Assembly (NCBI RefSeq): GCF_000219585.1
Contig: NC_015731.1
Location: 2,356,001-2,420,000 of the forward strand
Length of the DNA stretch: 64,000 nucleotides
Reading direction: 5' to 3'
Source: Nitrosomonas sp. Is79A3
Lineage (GTDB): Bacteria; Pseudomonadota; Gammaproteobacteria; Burkholderiales; Nitrosomonadaceae
A program made the translations under genes and the position numbers. Positions 18,502 through 27,843 of this stretch are shown in pieces (within the stretch, counting starts at the first letter, position 1; each line of letters begins with the position of its first letter). The notes below the pieces were generated by a model, which saw nothing but the letters and a program-made list of their open reading frames with translations, did no database searches and had not been told where the DNA came from.

Positions 18502-19509
18502 TCAAATAAACTCACGATTCTGTAATGTTTCACTATTAAGTATTCGAATCAACTTCTCTGCATACATTGGATCAGTGGCATATCCCGCACGTTGCAGGCC
18601 GTTAGCAAATGTCGCGGCATCAGTGGACTTCAATACTTTTGCATAGCGCGGGTTATCTAATAGCAAATTGGCATAGTCACTGAATCCTTCTGCATAAGAA
18701 CTATAAGCACGGAATTTTTCAATCACTTTTTGGGGTGCGCCGTTAATGTACTCAGTGGTTACCGTTTCCACAACATCCCCTTTCCAGCTTGCACCAGCTT
18801 TGATTCCAAACAGGTTGTAGCTTGGACTATTATCCGCATGGCGAATCTCATGTTTACCCCACCCGCTTTCCAGAGCAGCTTGCGCTAACATGAAATGCGG
18901 AGGAATACCGGTTGATTGCGAAGCAATCTTTGCATGCGGCAATACTTTATCGATAAAATCCGCTGAATGATTAGATGATTTTTTTAGTTGTGACTCCAGC
19001 GGGATTGGTGCGAAAAATGCATCAACAGATGGATTCATTTTTCCTACTGGCATCGCTTCATTAGATGAATTCAGCGCACCCGGCCATAACTGTTCAGATT
19101 TATCATTGGGGTGCCCATCTTTAATCAAAGCCGGCTGATTGCTAGAATTGATCGCCGATAAAATGGCATCGGTATGGTTTATTGTGGTTTGTGGCTCAAT
19201 CGCTTTATTAGCGCGCGCCAATTGCTGTACCATCATGTCGGCAATACCAATTCCTTTAGTCGAAATGTGCTGTGCTAATTGCTGATCATACATTTGTGTA
19301 AAGAATTGAGTTTGCTGACTATCGAACAATCCGTCTTTGGGCGTTGCCTCACGCATACTTTTTAGCAACATGTTCATGAACAATGCTTCAAACTGCTGCG
19401 CCGCTTTTTGTAAAGCTTCATCTGGATTCTGCTTGGCCATTAAATGCAGATCATCAATGCTCTTGGCATCAACAGCGAGCTTACTTGAAATATCCGGTGA
19501 GATAACCAT
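18502..19509 (-). CDS. flgJ: Peptidoglycan hydrolase / rod-cap protein FlgJ
   Basis: A 335-residue two-domain protein. Residues about 30-105 form the rod-binding domain (QFEALFMNMLLKSMREA, GIGIADMMVQQL), which helps assemble the rod. Residues about 185-330 form the glucosaminidase-type domain with ESGWGKHEIR (probable catalytic Glu214) and YNLFGIKAG, which opens the murein layer for the rod. The linker (105-185) is polar and unconserved. The dual-domain form is the one found in beta- and gammaproteobacteria. It lies 18 nt after flgI. Confidence 0.95.
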   Translation of the reverse strand: MVISPDISSKLAVDAKSIDDLHLMAKQNPDEALQKAAQQFEALFMNMLLKSMREATPKDGLFDSQQTQFFTQMYDQQLAQHISTKGIGIADMMVQQLARANKAIEPQTTINHTDAILSAINSSNQPALIKDGHPNDKSEQLWPGALNSSNEAMPVGKMNPSVDAFFAPIPLESQLKKSSNHSADFIDKVLPHAKIASQSTGIPPHFMLAQAALESGWGKHEIRHADNSPSYNLFGIKAGASWKGDVVETVTTEYINGAPQKVIEKFRAYSSYAEGFSDYANLLLDNPRYAKVLKSTDAATFANGLQRAGYATDPMYAEKLIRILNSETLQNREFI

Positions 19510-19527
19510 AATTTTATAATTAACTAA

Positions 19528-20637
19528 TTAAATAATTTCCAACTCTGCACGTAGCGAGCCTGCCGCTTTTAACGCCTGCAAAATGGACAACAAATCCTGT
19601 GTTGTCGCACCAATCGCCGTCAAAGCCTTGACAACTTCACCAAGATCCGCGCCATTCGGCAATAGCATCAAATTCCCTTCATCAGTACGTATTTCAACTT
19701 GGGATCGTTGTGCCACCACTGTTTCACCGCGCTGCGCAAATGGACCGGGTTGACTGATTACAGGTTCAGTATTGATAATGATAGATAAATTACCATGCGC
19801 AATTGCACTCGTTTCAAGTGTTACTGCTTGATTCATCACTACCGAGCCGGTCCGTGAATTAACAATAACTTTTGCCGGCGCTCTTGCAGGCGTTATATCC
19901 AGACTTTCAATCTGAGAAATAAACATAATGCGCTGACTATTATCAGCAGGCGCTCTTACCTGCACGACTCGGCCATCGATAGCAGCTGCAGTTGAAGGAT
20001 GCAATCCATTAATGGCTTCAACAATACGATTAACCGTCGTAAAATCCGTTGAATTCAATTCCAGGTTAATAAAATCACCTTGCCCGACTGTTGTTGCTAT
20101 CTCGCGCTCTACGATAGCGCCGCCTGCAATGCGCCCGGCACTAAGATGATTAATTTGCACACTGCTACCCGCATTTCCGGCACCTATACCGCCAACCAGA
20201 ATACTTCCTTGCGCCATTGCATAAACCTGATTGTCCGCACCTTTGAGAGGCGTCATCAAAAGTGTTCCTCCACGCAGACTTTTCGCATTACCCATGGAAG
20301 ACACTGTGATATCAATTTGCTGACCAGGTTTCGCAAACGCAGGTAACGTAGCTGTTACCATCACAGCAGCAACATTCCGTAATTGCAAATTGGTACCAGG
20401 CGGTAAGTTAACACCCAATTGACCGAGCATATTGATGATACTTTGTACGGTAAATGGCGTTTGGGTTGTCATATCACCGCTGCCATCCAAACCCACAACT
20501 AATCCATACCCTATCAATTGATTATTACGTACCCCTTGAATCGATGCCAGATCCTTGATGCGATCCGCCGCACTAATACCCGGCACTAATAGGCCTATCG
20601 CCAGAAAAGAATGAATAATTATGTTTTTTATTTTCAT
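19528..20637 (-). CDS. flgI: Flagellar P-ring protein FlgI
   Basis: A 369-residue periplasmic protein that forms the P ring in the peptidoglycan layer. I set the start at ATG 20637, where MKIKNIIIHSFLAIGLLVPG makes a normal signal peptide ending GISA; the open frame continues upstream, but a longer start would add an unlikely hydrophilic leader. Family motifs are RIKDLASIQGVRNNQLIGYG, the repeated VGIGAGNAG and the C-terminal DLLSILQALKAAGSLRAELE. It sits between flgH and flgJ in the usual order. Confidence 0.95.
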   Translation of the reverse strand: MKIKNIIIHSFLAIGLLVPGISAADRIKDLASIQGVRNNQLIGYGLVVGLDGSGDMTTQTPFTVQSIINMLGQLGVNLPPGTNLQLRNVAAVMVTATLPAFAKPGQQIDITVSSMGNAKSLRGGTLLMTPLKGADNQVYAMAQGSILVGGIGAGNAGSSVQINHLSAGRIAGGAIVEREIATTVGQGDFINLELNSTDFTTVNRIVEAINGLHPSTAAAIDGRVVQVRAPADNSQRIMFISQIESLDITPARAPAKVIVNSRTGSVVMNQAVTLETSAIAHGNLSIIINTEPVISQPGPFAQRGETVVAQRSQVEIRTDEGNLMLLPNGADLGEVVKALTAIGATTQDLLSILQALKAAGSLRAELEII

Positions 20638-20687
20638 AATCTTATATATTAATTTCAAAGATAAACATGTTTCAAGCATCGAACATT

Positions 20688-21404
20688 TTAGAAAGGTGTG
20701 ACGGACAAAAAGAATCGTGATAACCAACCCATTGTTTGTGCCTCATCCAAATAACCATTGGCTCGATACTCCACGCGCGCATCGGCAACTTGTGTTGAAG
20801 AGATGGTGTTCGCCATGATATGTACTGGATTCACAACACCGGAGAGCCTGATAAACTCTTGTCCCTGATTAATACCGATTTGTTTTTCGCCACTGACAAC
20901 AAGATTTCCATTCGGCAATGCTTCTATAACAGTTACCGTTATCGTGCCTTTAAAATTATTTTTACTTGAGCTCTCGCCACTGCCATCAAACTTGTTGTTA
21001 GATTTGGCTTCCACTGTGGCGTGTTTCTTTAAAAGGCTCAAAGGAATCCCTAATAGGCTTGGTACCGAAAAATCGATACTTCCCGAACGATCGACATTAC
21101 TCCCAGAACTCTTGCTGGCATTTGTTGTTTCATTCAAGTTAACGATCAAGGTGTCGCCAACACTACGCGCTCTTCGATCTTCAAATAAGGGGGTGTAACG
21201 AACACCGCCCGTTGTGCTATGAATAGTCTGAAAAATAGCGCCATTCGGGTGGGTCGCGACTGCCGCATGCTTCGGAGAACGAAAGGTATTAGGCTGATGG
21301 GTGACTGTTGGTGGTGTCATCGCACAACCCGATACCAGCAAAACAAAAATCAGTGTATACAGACACAAGAATTGTTTTTTTAATGTCAAATTGTTAGCAA
21401 CCAT
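20688..21404 (-). CDS. flgH: Flagellar L-ring lipoprotein FlgH
   Basis: A 238-residue outer-membrane lipoprotein that forms the L ring. The signal peptide ends with the lipobox VSGC, with Cys27 as the lipidated residue. The mature part shows the FlgH signatures [35 protein letters not shown] and the C-terminal [12 protein letters not shown]. Length is usual for the family. Lipidation depends on Lgt, whose gene is also in this window (46306). Confidence 0.95.
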   Translation of the reverse strand: MVANNLTLKKQFLCLYTLIFVLLVSGCAMTPPTVTHQPNTFRSPKHAAVATHPNGAIFQTIHSTTGGVRYTPLFEDRRARSVGDTLIVNLNETTNASKSSGSNVDRSGSIDFSVPSLLGIPLSLLKKHATVEAKSNNKFDGSGESSSKNNFKGTITVTVIEALPNGNLVVSGEKQIGINQGQEFIRLSGVVNPVHIMANTISSTQVADARVEYRANGYLDEAQTMGWLSRFFLSVTPF

Positions 21405-21430
21405 CCCATTACTCCGGATAACCCATTCAA

Positions 21431-22213
21431 TTATAATTGCGCCAATTTCTGCAACATTTGATCTGAAGTCTCGATTGACTTGGAATTCATCTCATACGCA
21501 CGCTGGGTTTGAATCATGCTGACCAATTCTTCCACGACATTCACATTCGAAGTTTCAACAAAACTCTGTTCCAATAGTCCTAATCCATTGGTCCCAGGCG
21601 CATTTTGATTGGGCGTTCCACTGGATGCGGATTCCATGTACAGGTTCTCCCCCATCTTCTGCAACCCTGCCGGATTAATAAAGCCGGCTAACTGAATATT
21701 ACCAACTTGAATCGGCGCGACAGAACCCGGTACTGTCGCGGATACCGTACCGTCTCGTGCTATGGTGATACCGAGCGCATTCGGTGGCACGGTAATTGCT
21801 GGCTGAACTGCATATCCGCTTGAAGTAACAAGCTGACCATTGATATCGGATTGAAATGCCCCATCACGCGTATAGGCAGTGGTGCCATCAGGTAATAAAA
21901 CCTGAAAGAAACCTATGCCTCGTATCGCAACGTCTCGTTGATTATCCGTCTGTTGTAACCCCCCTTGCGTAAATATGCTTTCTGTCGCGACCGGTTTGAC
22001 GCCCGTACCTAACTGTAAACCTGAAGGCAATTGAGTTTGCTGGGAAGACTGCGCCCCGGGCTGGCGCACTGTTTGATACAGCAAATCCTCAAAAACTGCA
22101 CGAGCACGTTTAAATCCATTCGTACTCACATTCGCCAAATTATTTGCGACGACATCCATTTTGGTTTGTTGCGCATCAAGACCCGTTTTAGCAATCCACA
22201 AGGAACGAACCAT
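21431..22213 (-). CDS. flgG: Distal rod protein FlgG
   Basis: A 260-residue distal rod protein, the same length as E. coli FlgG. It begins [16 protein letters not shown] and ends with the axial helix [20 protein letters not shown]. Two in-frame ATGs lie 6 nt apart; I chose 22213 because AAGAGG lies 9-10 nt upstream, whereas the ATG at 22219 would leave only 3 nt. The rod motif [20 protein letters not shown] is clear. It lies between flgF and flgH. Confidence 0.95.
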   Translation of the reverse strand: MVRSLWIAKTGLDAQQTKMDVVANNLANVSTNGFKRARAVFEDLLYQTVRQPGAQSSQQTQLPSGLQLGTGVKPVATESIFTQGGLQQTDNQRDVAIRGIGFFQVLLPDGTTAYTRDGAFQSDINGQLVTSSGYAVQPAITVPPNALGITIARDGTVSATVPGSVAPIQVGNIQLAGFINPAGLQKMGENLYMESASSGTPNQNAPGTNGLGLLEQSFVETSNVNVVEELVSMIQTQRAYEMNSKSIETSDQMLQKLAQL

Positions 22214-22243
22214 AATCATTAACCTCTTAAATTTATTTTTTGT

Positions 22244-22987
22244 TTAAACTCTTACAACCATTATTTCACCGGCCTGTTGTGCGTTTCTTTGCGCGTTCTC
22301 AAGCATTTTCATTTGCATATCAAATTGACGGGCAAGCGCTATCATGCTGACCATTTCATGTACAACGTTCACATTACTGCCTTCCAATGTACCATCAACA
22401 AGCTTGACCTTAGCATCGGCTTGCGCAACACCGCCGTCTTTAAGGCGAAATAAACCATCAACCCCCTTGACAAGGTTCTCTTCCGCCGGATTTACCAGCT
22501 TAATTCGACCCACTAAAGCGACTGTATTGGGCTGTGGATTAATCGGCACAGACGATACTGTTCCATCACCACCGATTGTGATTCGAGTTTCCGGCGGGAC
22601 CGTGATAGTGCCTCTGTCGCCTTTGACTTTAAGCCCGTTATGCGTCAGCAGAAGTCCATTAGGACTGACTTGCAAGTTGCCATTGCGTGTATAGGCTTCT
22701 TCACCGTTATCCAACTGCACTGCAATCCATCCAGAGCCCTTGATTGCAACATCCAGATCGCGGCCGGTTGTTTGCAACGCACCGGGTGTAAAATCCGCAT
22801 GAATTGTTGAATCGACAACAAATGCACGCGTCGGCAATCCGTCACCGAATATCGGAACAGCGCGGAATGCATTGTTCTCAGCCCGATAGCCTGTTGTTGC
22901 AGCATTAGCGAGATTCTGCGCAACCGTAGCTTGTTGATTCAGCGTATGGTTTGCTCCGGTCATAGATGTGTAGATCAGTCTATCCAT
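22244..22987 (-). CDS. flgF: Proximal rod protein FlgF
   Basis: A 247-residue proximal rod protein. The N-terminal axial region (MDRLIYTSMTGANHTLNQQ, then NLANAATTGYR) and the C-terminal VVHEMVSMIALARQFDMQMK are characteristic. The centre has the family sequence GRDLDVAIKGSGWIAVQ. It lies 28 nt after flgE and 30 nt before flgG in standard flg order, so it is part of one long operon. Confidence 0.95.
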   Translation of the reverse strand: MDRLIYTSMTGANHTLNQQATVAQNLANAATTGYRAENNAFRAVPIFGDGLPTRAFVVDSTIHADFTPGALQTTGRDLDVAIKGSGWIAVQLDNGEEAYTRNGNLQVSPNGLLLTHNGLKVKGDRGTITVPPETRITIGGDGTVSSVPINPQPNTVALVGRIKLVNPAEENLVKGVDGLFRLKDGGVAQADAKVKLVDGTLEGSNVNVVHEMVSMIALARQFDMQMKMLENAQRNAQQAGEIMVVRV

Positions 22988-23015
22988 CAGCTTTTACTCA
23001 GTTATTGTGAGGAAA

Positions 23016-24284
23016 TTAAAGATTAACCAATGTTTGCATAACAGCATCTTGAGTTTCGATCGATTTGGCATTCGCTTGATACATACGTTGTGCAGTAATC
23101 ATTTTCACCAATTCACTCGTTAAATCCACATTGGCATCTTCGACTGCTGAGGCTTGCAGTGCACCCAGTGTTCCCGTTTTTGGCGGACCCACCAAAGGTT
23201 GACCTGAGTTGGGTGTTTCTATCCAACGCCCATCACCAATAGGATTTAAACCTTGCGGATTGACAAAATTAGCCAAAACAATTTGCCCCAGTGATCTCGT
23301 TTGCCCATTACTATAACTGCCTTGAATCACACCATCGGCGGATGTTGTAAAACCAGCTAGCCGGCCAGAGGTGAATCCATCTTGGGACATTGAATTCACG
23401 CCAAACTTAGATCCAAATTGTGTGGCCGTAGTCAAATCCAAAGAGAAAACTAAGGGTGAAGCTGCACTCAGGGTCGGATCAATGGTTGCCAAATCGACCG
23501 ACACATTAAAAGGTGCAGTAGGCGAAGTTAATACGCCATTATCATTAAAGGTTAACGCTTCTGAAGCTGCACCACCCAGAGTAACTCCAGTAGGTACACC
23601 CGCTGCACTGGTCGCGCCATCGACAGTCGCATAAGCATTCCATGTACCCGCTGTAGCTGTTTTCTGAAAAAAAATAGAAAATATATGTGAATTACCCAAG
23701 CTGTCGACAATGTTTCCAGATGTCGTGCTTGTATAGCTTTTGGGATTATTCGCATCGAAAGTAGCCACTGCAGGTACAGTCGCACCCGAATCCAGATTGA
23801 AACCCATGCTGTAAGTTGATGTAACTTGAGGAGGAATATCAGCGGTGTTTAATTTCACATTGGCTGGTTGACTGGCGACTATGTTTCCATTTGTATCTGC
23901 CGTATAGCCGGTTAGATTCGCTCCATTGGCATCGGTAAGATACCCGTTGCCATCAAGACGGAATTGCCCATTCCGGCTATAACTCACCACCCCCCCGTCA
24001 CTCATACGAAAAAAACCTTGCCCATTTATCGCGATATCCAATGGATTATTGGTCGGTGAAATATTTCCTTGATTAAATAATTGCGCAACAGTAGCTACTC
24101 TTGAACCAATGCCTACTTGCGTTCTAGAAGACCCTGCGCCATCCAATGAACTTGCAAATATATCGGTAAATTGTGCTTGGGATTGTTTATATCCAGGGGT
24201 ATTTGCATTGGAAATATTGTTCCCAATAACATCCAGATTTGTCGATGCGGCACTTAGACCACTTAAACCTTGTTGAAAACTCAT
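23016..24284 (-). CDS. flgE: Flagellar hook protein FlgE
   Basis: A 422-residue hook subunit. I set the start at ATG 24284 (MSFQQGLSGLSAASTNLD) because AAGGAGAT lies just upstream; the open frame extends back into flgD in another frame and is not credible there. The N-terminal DVIGNNISNANTPGYK and the C-terminal LVKMITAQRMYQANAKSIET are the axial helices that pack into the hook. The central D2-like region (GNIVDSLGNSHIFSIFF) is intact. It starts 13 nt after flgD. Confidence 0.96.
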   Translation of the reverse strand: MSFQQGLSGLSAASTNLDVIGNNISNANTPGYKQSQAQFTDIFASSLDGAGSSRTQVGIGSRVATVAQLFNQGNISPTNNPLDIAINGQGFFRMSDGGVVSYSRNGQFRLDGNGYLTDANGANLTGYTADTNGNIVASQPANVKLNTADIPPQVTSTYSMGFNLDSGATVPAVATFDANNPKSYTSTTSGNIVDSLGNSHIFSIFFQKTATAGTWNAYATVDGATSAAGVPTGVTLGGAASEALTFNDNGVLTSPTAPFNVSVDLATIDPTLSAASPLVFSLDLTTATQFGSKFGVNSMSQDGFTSGRLAGFTTSADGVIQGSYSNGQTRSLGQIVLANFVNPQGLNPIGDGRWIETPNSGQPLVGPPKTGTLGALQASAVEDANVDLTSELVKMITAQRMYQANAKSIETQDAVMQTLVNL

Positions 24285-24297
24285 ACTGATCTCCTTA

Positions 24298-24963
24298 TCA
24301 AAATACCTGTTTAACGTCAGACAAACTGACCAAACCCAATTTGCCCATATCAAGCAACGTGCCCTGCTCTCCGTGGGAAACACTACTTACCGAACCAAGT
24401 GAAAGCGTATTGACTTTAATATCATTTCCACCCTGTTTTGCACTCACTTCAAAGGTATAGTCTCCGATAGCAGCTTTGGCGCCACTGTCTGTCATGCCAT
24501 CCCACCCGATCGTGCTAATACCTGTCGGTTTCGCACCGAGATCTATATTACGAATGGCAATCCCGGAGCTATCCAATATCGTTACTTTGAGTTGATCAAC
24601 CGGCTGAGCCAATTCAATACCGGCAATGGCTGCATCTTTATCGAGTTGTATAGATTTTCCAGGAACAAAAGCATCATGCCCTATCATTCCCGTTGCCTCA
24701 ATCGATTGGCTATCTTCATAATCGGAAGACAAAAGTTGCAGTGTTGTATTCAGTTTATCTATGCCGGTTACCGTACTAATTTGCGCTAATTGACTGGTAA
24801 CTTCCGCATTATCAAGTGGTTTAAGCGGATCTTGATTTTTCATCTGGGTAACCAGAAGTTTTAAAAAGCGATCCTGTGCATCCTCAGTTTCCTTTTTAGC
24901 GGTAACTCCTGTCGTTGTTAACGATGAAACTGGTTGAGAATTGGCTGGCTGAACTGAACTCAT
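24298..24963 (-). CDS. flgD: Flagellar hook-cap / assembly protein FlgD
   Basis: A 221-residue hook scaffold. The conserved N-terminal segment DRFLKLLVTQMKNQDPLKPL followed by DNAEVTSQLAQIS is the FlgD signature. The C-terminal half has the FlgD tudor/FnIII-like fold (GWDGMTDSGAKAAIGDYTF). FlgD caps the growing hook and is discarded when FlgK binds. It lies 11 nt after flgC. Confidence 0.95.
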   Translation of the reverse strand: MSSVQPANSQPVSSLTTTGVTAKKETEDAQDRFLKLLVTQMKNQDPLKPLDNAEVTSQLAQISTVTGIDKLNTTLQLLSSDYEDSQSIEATGMIGHDAFVPGKSIQLDKDAAIAGIELAQPVDQLKVTILDSSGIAIRNIDLGAKPTGISTIGWDGMTDSGAKAAIGDYTFEVSAKQGGNDIKVNTLSLGSVSSVSHGEQGTLLDMGKLGLVSLSDVKQVF

Positions 24964-24974
24964 GTTGCACTCCT

Positions 24975-25379
24975 TTATTGACCAATGGTGAGAGTCTTTT
25001 GTAACAGTGATTTGGTAGTGTTCATCATATCGACACTGTTCTGATACGAACGTGATGCCGACATCATATTGACCATTTCATCGACAACATTGACATTAGG
25101 CATCGTCACATAACCGTTTTTATCCGCTAACGGATGTTTAGGCTGGAATAACTGTTTCATCGGAGATTGATCGTGAATGACACCAGCAACTTTAACACCG
25201 CTAGCACCATTAGCAGCCGCTTGTAATGTACTGAAAATCACTTGACGACCCCGGTAGGGCTCGCCAGTTGAACTGGTCACACTATCGGCATTTGAGAGAT
25301 TACTGGCAACCACATTCAAACGCTGAGATTGTGCGGACATGGCCGAGCTTGAAATATCGAATACATTGAATAATGACAT
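24975..25379 (-). CDS. flgC: Proximal rod protein FlgC
   Basis: A 134-residue proximal rod protein, typical length. It shows [26 protein letters not shown] (quoted by ends: [11 protein letters not shown] and SNLSNADS) and the C-terminal [19 protein letters not shown]. It follows flgB after 2 nt and is translated with it. Confidence 0.95.
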   Translation of the reverse strand: MSLFNVFDISSSAMSAQSQRLNVVASNLSNADSVTSSTGEPYRGRQVIFSTLQAAANGASGVKVAGVIHDQSPMKQLFQPKHPLADKNGYVTMPNVNVVDEMVNMMSASRSYQNSVDMMNTTKSLLQKTLTIGQ

Positions 25380-25381
25380 AA

Positions 25382-25792
25382 TTATCTCTCCTGCATCGCT
25401 AATGATATGTTTCTAAATTCAGTATTTAGAAATGTGATACTGGCATCGTACTTAATGGCGTTATCGGCAAACCGGGTACGTTCCATATCCATATCCACTG
25501 TGTTTCCATCGGCACTGGGTTGTAAAGGAACACGATATAATATGTTGTCCCCGAAAACCCCTTGCGCAGCGGAATTAATATGTGCCGGGGATGTCGTATT
25601 TAAACTTACTTTATTCAGGTTTGTAGTCAATGAAAGCTTTTCATGTAGTACACTGGCGAAATCAATATCTTTCGCTTTAAAATTAGGTGTATCTGCATTA
25701 GCCACATTGCCGGAAAGCAGCTCTTGTCTGGCAGCCCGTAGGCTTAAGGCCTGATGATGAAAGTTTAATTCTTTATCAAGTTTGTTAATCAT
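25382..25792 (-). CDS. flgB: Proximal rod protein FlgB
   Basis: A 136-residue rod protein that begins the flgBCDEFGHIJ operon. It shows [19 protein letters not shown] followed by [11 protein letters not shown], the rod-protein motif. The gene is divergent from flgA, with about 210 nt between the two starts. A candidate sigma-54-type promoter lies 41-59 nt upstream of its ATG. Confidence 0.95.
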   Translation of the reverse strand: MINKLDKELNFHHQALSLRAARQELLSGNVANADTPNFKAKDIDFASVLHEKLSLTTNLNKVSLNTTSPAHINSAAQGVFGDNILYRVPLQPSADGNTVDMDMERTRFADNAIKYDASITFLNTEFRNISLAMQER

Positions 25793-25832
25793 TTTCTATA
25801 CACCCAAATTTAAATAGCTTTGTATTCACTTA

Positions 25833-25851
25833 TTAGCACTTAGCATGCCAA
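25833..25851 (-). promoter_or_regulatory. Candidate sigma-54 (RpoN) promoter upstream of flgB
   Basis: On the minus strand the sequence reads TTGGCATGCTAAGTGCTAA. The GG and GC dinucleotides are 10 nt apart, the spacing required between the -24 and -12 elements of RpoN promoters, and the -24 half TTGGCA is good. The -12 half (GTGCT rather than TTGCT) is weaker. Flagellar middle genes are RpoN-dependent in some proteobacteria; others use FlhDC. I treat this as a candidate only. Confidence 0.35.
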
Positions 25852-26004
25852 CTATAATAAATGTTCATGCTGCCAGACTAACCCGCAAAAAAGGCATGAA
25901 ATAGACGCTATCTTCAAACGTGACTTTTATGACAGTTGATTAAGATATCTGCGAGAGCGGCAATAATTGCCGAAAACGGCAAAAATGAATGGTTAAATAA
26001 ATCT

Positions 26005-26721
26005 ATGATACGTTGCTTAATGTTAATTCTCTGTCTGCCAATGCTTGCTTCTTCGATTCCGGCATTTGCATCACAGCACAAAACTATCGCGCAATACCAA
26101 GAAATTGCTTTAATTAAAAGAGCAATTGAGGATTTCTTATATAACAATACAGCTTCGCTATCCGGACAAGTTATCGTGAATGTAGGCCAGATCGACAGGC
26201 ATCTCGCTTTGCCTCAGTGTCCGCATCTAGAACCTTTTGTTCCAACTGGCGGGCGTTTATGGGGAAAAACTTCTATCGGGGTTCGCTGTGATAGCCAGGA
26301 CGCAACATGGACCATCTACGTGCAGACTGAAATAATTGTAATGACCGATGTGTTACATGTCGCACGCCCCATTGCTGCTGGTCAGACACTCGCCTATGAG
26401 GATATAGCTCTACAGAATGTTAATTTGGCACAAATGCCGGAAGGCATATTCACTGATGTAGCAAAAGTAATCGGCAAAGTGGCCACCACCAACCTTTCTG
26501 CCGGGCAACCATTACGTCCGCAAATGCTGCGTGCACCCTACGTAGTCTTACGAGGTCAAACAGTGAATCTGGTTGTTCAAGGACGCGGATTTAGCATCCG
26601 GTCAGAAGGCCAGGCATTAGCAGACGCGACCGAAGGACAAGTTGTTCAAGTGCGCAATAAATCAGGACGAATCATGAGCGGACTCGCGCGCCTCAATTCA
26701 ATCGTTGAAATACAGCCATAA
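26005..26721 (+). CDS. flgA: Flagellar P-ring assembly chaperone FlgA
   Basis: A 238-residue periplasmic chaperone for P-ring formation. I chose ATG 26005 because it gives a clean signal peptide (MIRCLMLILCLPMLASSIPAFA); a TTG at 25936 would put 23 polar residues before it. The C-terminal SAF domain is clear: VLHVARPIAAGQTLAYEDI, then VLRGQTVNLVVQGRGFSI and EGQVVQVRNKSGRIMSG. It is divergent from the flgB operon. The flgM and flgN genes that often follow flgA are not next to it. Confidence 0.93.
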   Translation: MIRCLMLILCLPMLASSIPAFASQHKTIAQYQEIALIKRAIEDFLYNNTASLSGQVIVNVGQIDRHLALPQCPHLEPFVPTGGRLWGKTSIGVRCDSQDATWTIYVQTEIIVMTDVLHVARPIAAGQTLAYEDIALQNVNLAQMPEGIFTDVAKVIGKVATTNLSAGQPLRPQMLRAPYVVLRGQTVNLVVQGRGFSIRSEGQALADATEGQVVQVRNKSGRIMSGLARLNSIVEIQP

Positions 26722-26772
26722 AGTATTAACCCGAAACACTTCCAATGACATTGGCTGAGTGCTATTTATTCC

Positions 26773-26792
26773 TCACTTGCCAAAACAAGTGA
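26773..26792. terminator. Weak hairpin after flgA
   Basis: TCACTTG (26773-26779) pairs with CAAGTGA (26786-26792) around a 6-nt loop. It lies 52 nt after flgA and 72 nt before the next start. The tail is TCTTAACC rather than a run of T, so intrinsic termination is uncertain. Confidence 0.3.
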
Positions 26793-26863
26793 TCTTAACC
26801 CTCAATCAGACTTATAATTAAGAATCGTTTCAATACTCATAAAAAAACAAGTAGCTTTTTACT

Positions 26864-27157
26864 GTGACTAAAATAGACCCTACCATTGAAATAAAAAAAA
26901 TTTTGGCTGATGTACTAGGATTGGGGGAACGACTCAATGCGATGAGATCGGATACCCTATTACTCGGAAATATTCCCGAGCTTGATTCCGTGGCAGTCGT
27001 TACAATTATCCTGGCTTTAGAAAAGAATTTTTCTATCTCGATTAAAGATGACGAGATAAGTGCGAAAACATTTGAAACGCTCGGTGCTTTGGTCAATTTT
27101 GTAGAAAAAAAATTAGCCGATAAAAATAAACTAGCCGAAAAAGATTACCCAACATAA
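26864..27157 (+). CDS. Orphan acyl carrier protein
   Basis: A 97-residue acyl carrier protein. The phosphopantetheine site is Ser42 in PELDSVAVV, a DSV variant of the usual DSL. The rest (LILALEKNFSISIKDDEI pattern, described: helix II then KDDEI, then FETLGALVNFVEKKL) fits a four-helix ACP. The start is GTG at 26864. It is not beside fab or pks genes. The ELDSVAVV...DDEI...FETLG pattern resembles ACPs found in exosortase/polysaccharide loci, but no such locus is here. Function unknown; it may serve a dedicated acyl transfer. Confidence 0.85.
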   Translation: MTKIDPTIEIKKILADVLGLGERLNAMRSDTLLLGNIPELDSVAVVTIILALEKNFSISIKDDEISAKTFETLGALVNFVEKKLADKNKLAEKDYPT

Positions 27158-27264
27158 GTAAGTTCAAAAACTTTGATCAATCAATATTTGAAAGATGCAG
27201 ATTGTATTTTGATTTGAATAATGCATAATTGCTGCATCTAATTCAGAATACAATGGAATAAGCA

Positions 27265-27633
27265 TTGAAATTACATCCTGCAAATTTTGGGCATCAATAC
27301 ATTTTCACCGGGTATGGGGATGGATACATATTGATTAATCAGACCCGTTACGAAAAAAGCTTGATCGTTATGCCTGACCGTTTGATTGAAGACTGGCCGG
27401 TAATTTCAGTTTCGCAACTGGAAGCTCAGCATTTTGAAATGTTGCTATCCGATAAGCCAGAAATCATCATCCTTGGAACAGGCATTGCACATAAATTTCC
27501 AGATCAATCTTTATTAAGCCAGTTAACCAAAATGGGGATTGGAATTGAAGTGATGGATACAAGGGCCTGCTGCCGTACCTATAATATTCTGGTTGAAGAA
27601 GGACGGCGTGTTGCAGCAGCGCTGTTGATCTAA
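27265..27633 (+). CDS. Mth938-domain (DUF498/NDUFAF3-like) protein
   Basis: A 122-residue protein of the Mth938/DUF498 family, whose mitochondrial relative NDUFAF3 assists complex I assembly. Family features are FTGYGDGYILIN, YEKSLIVMPD, PEIIILGTGIAHKF and the C-terminal VMDTRACCRTYNILVEEGR. The start is TTG at 27265 with GGAA a few bases upstream. Bacterial members have no settled biochemical role. It follows the ACP gene after 107 nt; a functional link to the ACP is only suggestive (mitochondrial complex I also contains an ACP). Confidence 0.85.
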   Translation: MKLHPANFGHQYIFTGYGDGYILINQTRYEKSLIVMPDRLIEDWPVISVSQLEAQHFEMLLSDKPEIIILGTGIAHKFPDQSLLSQLTKMGIGIEVMDTRACCRTYNILVEEGRRVAAALLI

Positions 27634-27668
27634 TTTCTCACAACAAAAAAAAGCCCGGGATTTATCCC

Positions 27669-27785
27669 ATTGCATTGTCTGAACTAGCCGGATCAATCAC
27701 AAACAATGCAATAATTCGCTTCATAAATTCACAAAATTAAAAAAAGAAATGGCCATGACAATTATGATTGTGATAAATTCATGGC
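27669..27785. repeat. Two inverted repeats upstream of a small secreted-protein gene
   Basis: ATTGCATTGT (27669-27678) is the exact complement of ACAATGCAAT (27703-27712), with 24 nt between. A second pair, GCCATGA (27752-27758) and TCATGGC (27779-27785), encloses the smaller ACAAT-TATG-ATTGT palindrome. They precede the 27844 gene by 60-170 nt and could be a terminator for the gene upstream, an operator or an RNA structure. No T-run follows the first arm pair. Confidence 0.45.
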
Positions 27786-27843
27786 TGGAAAGTCAGGTAT
27801 AGTAAAATTGGCTTCCTTCATAATATTAATATAGGAGTTAAAA

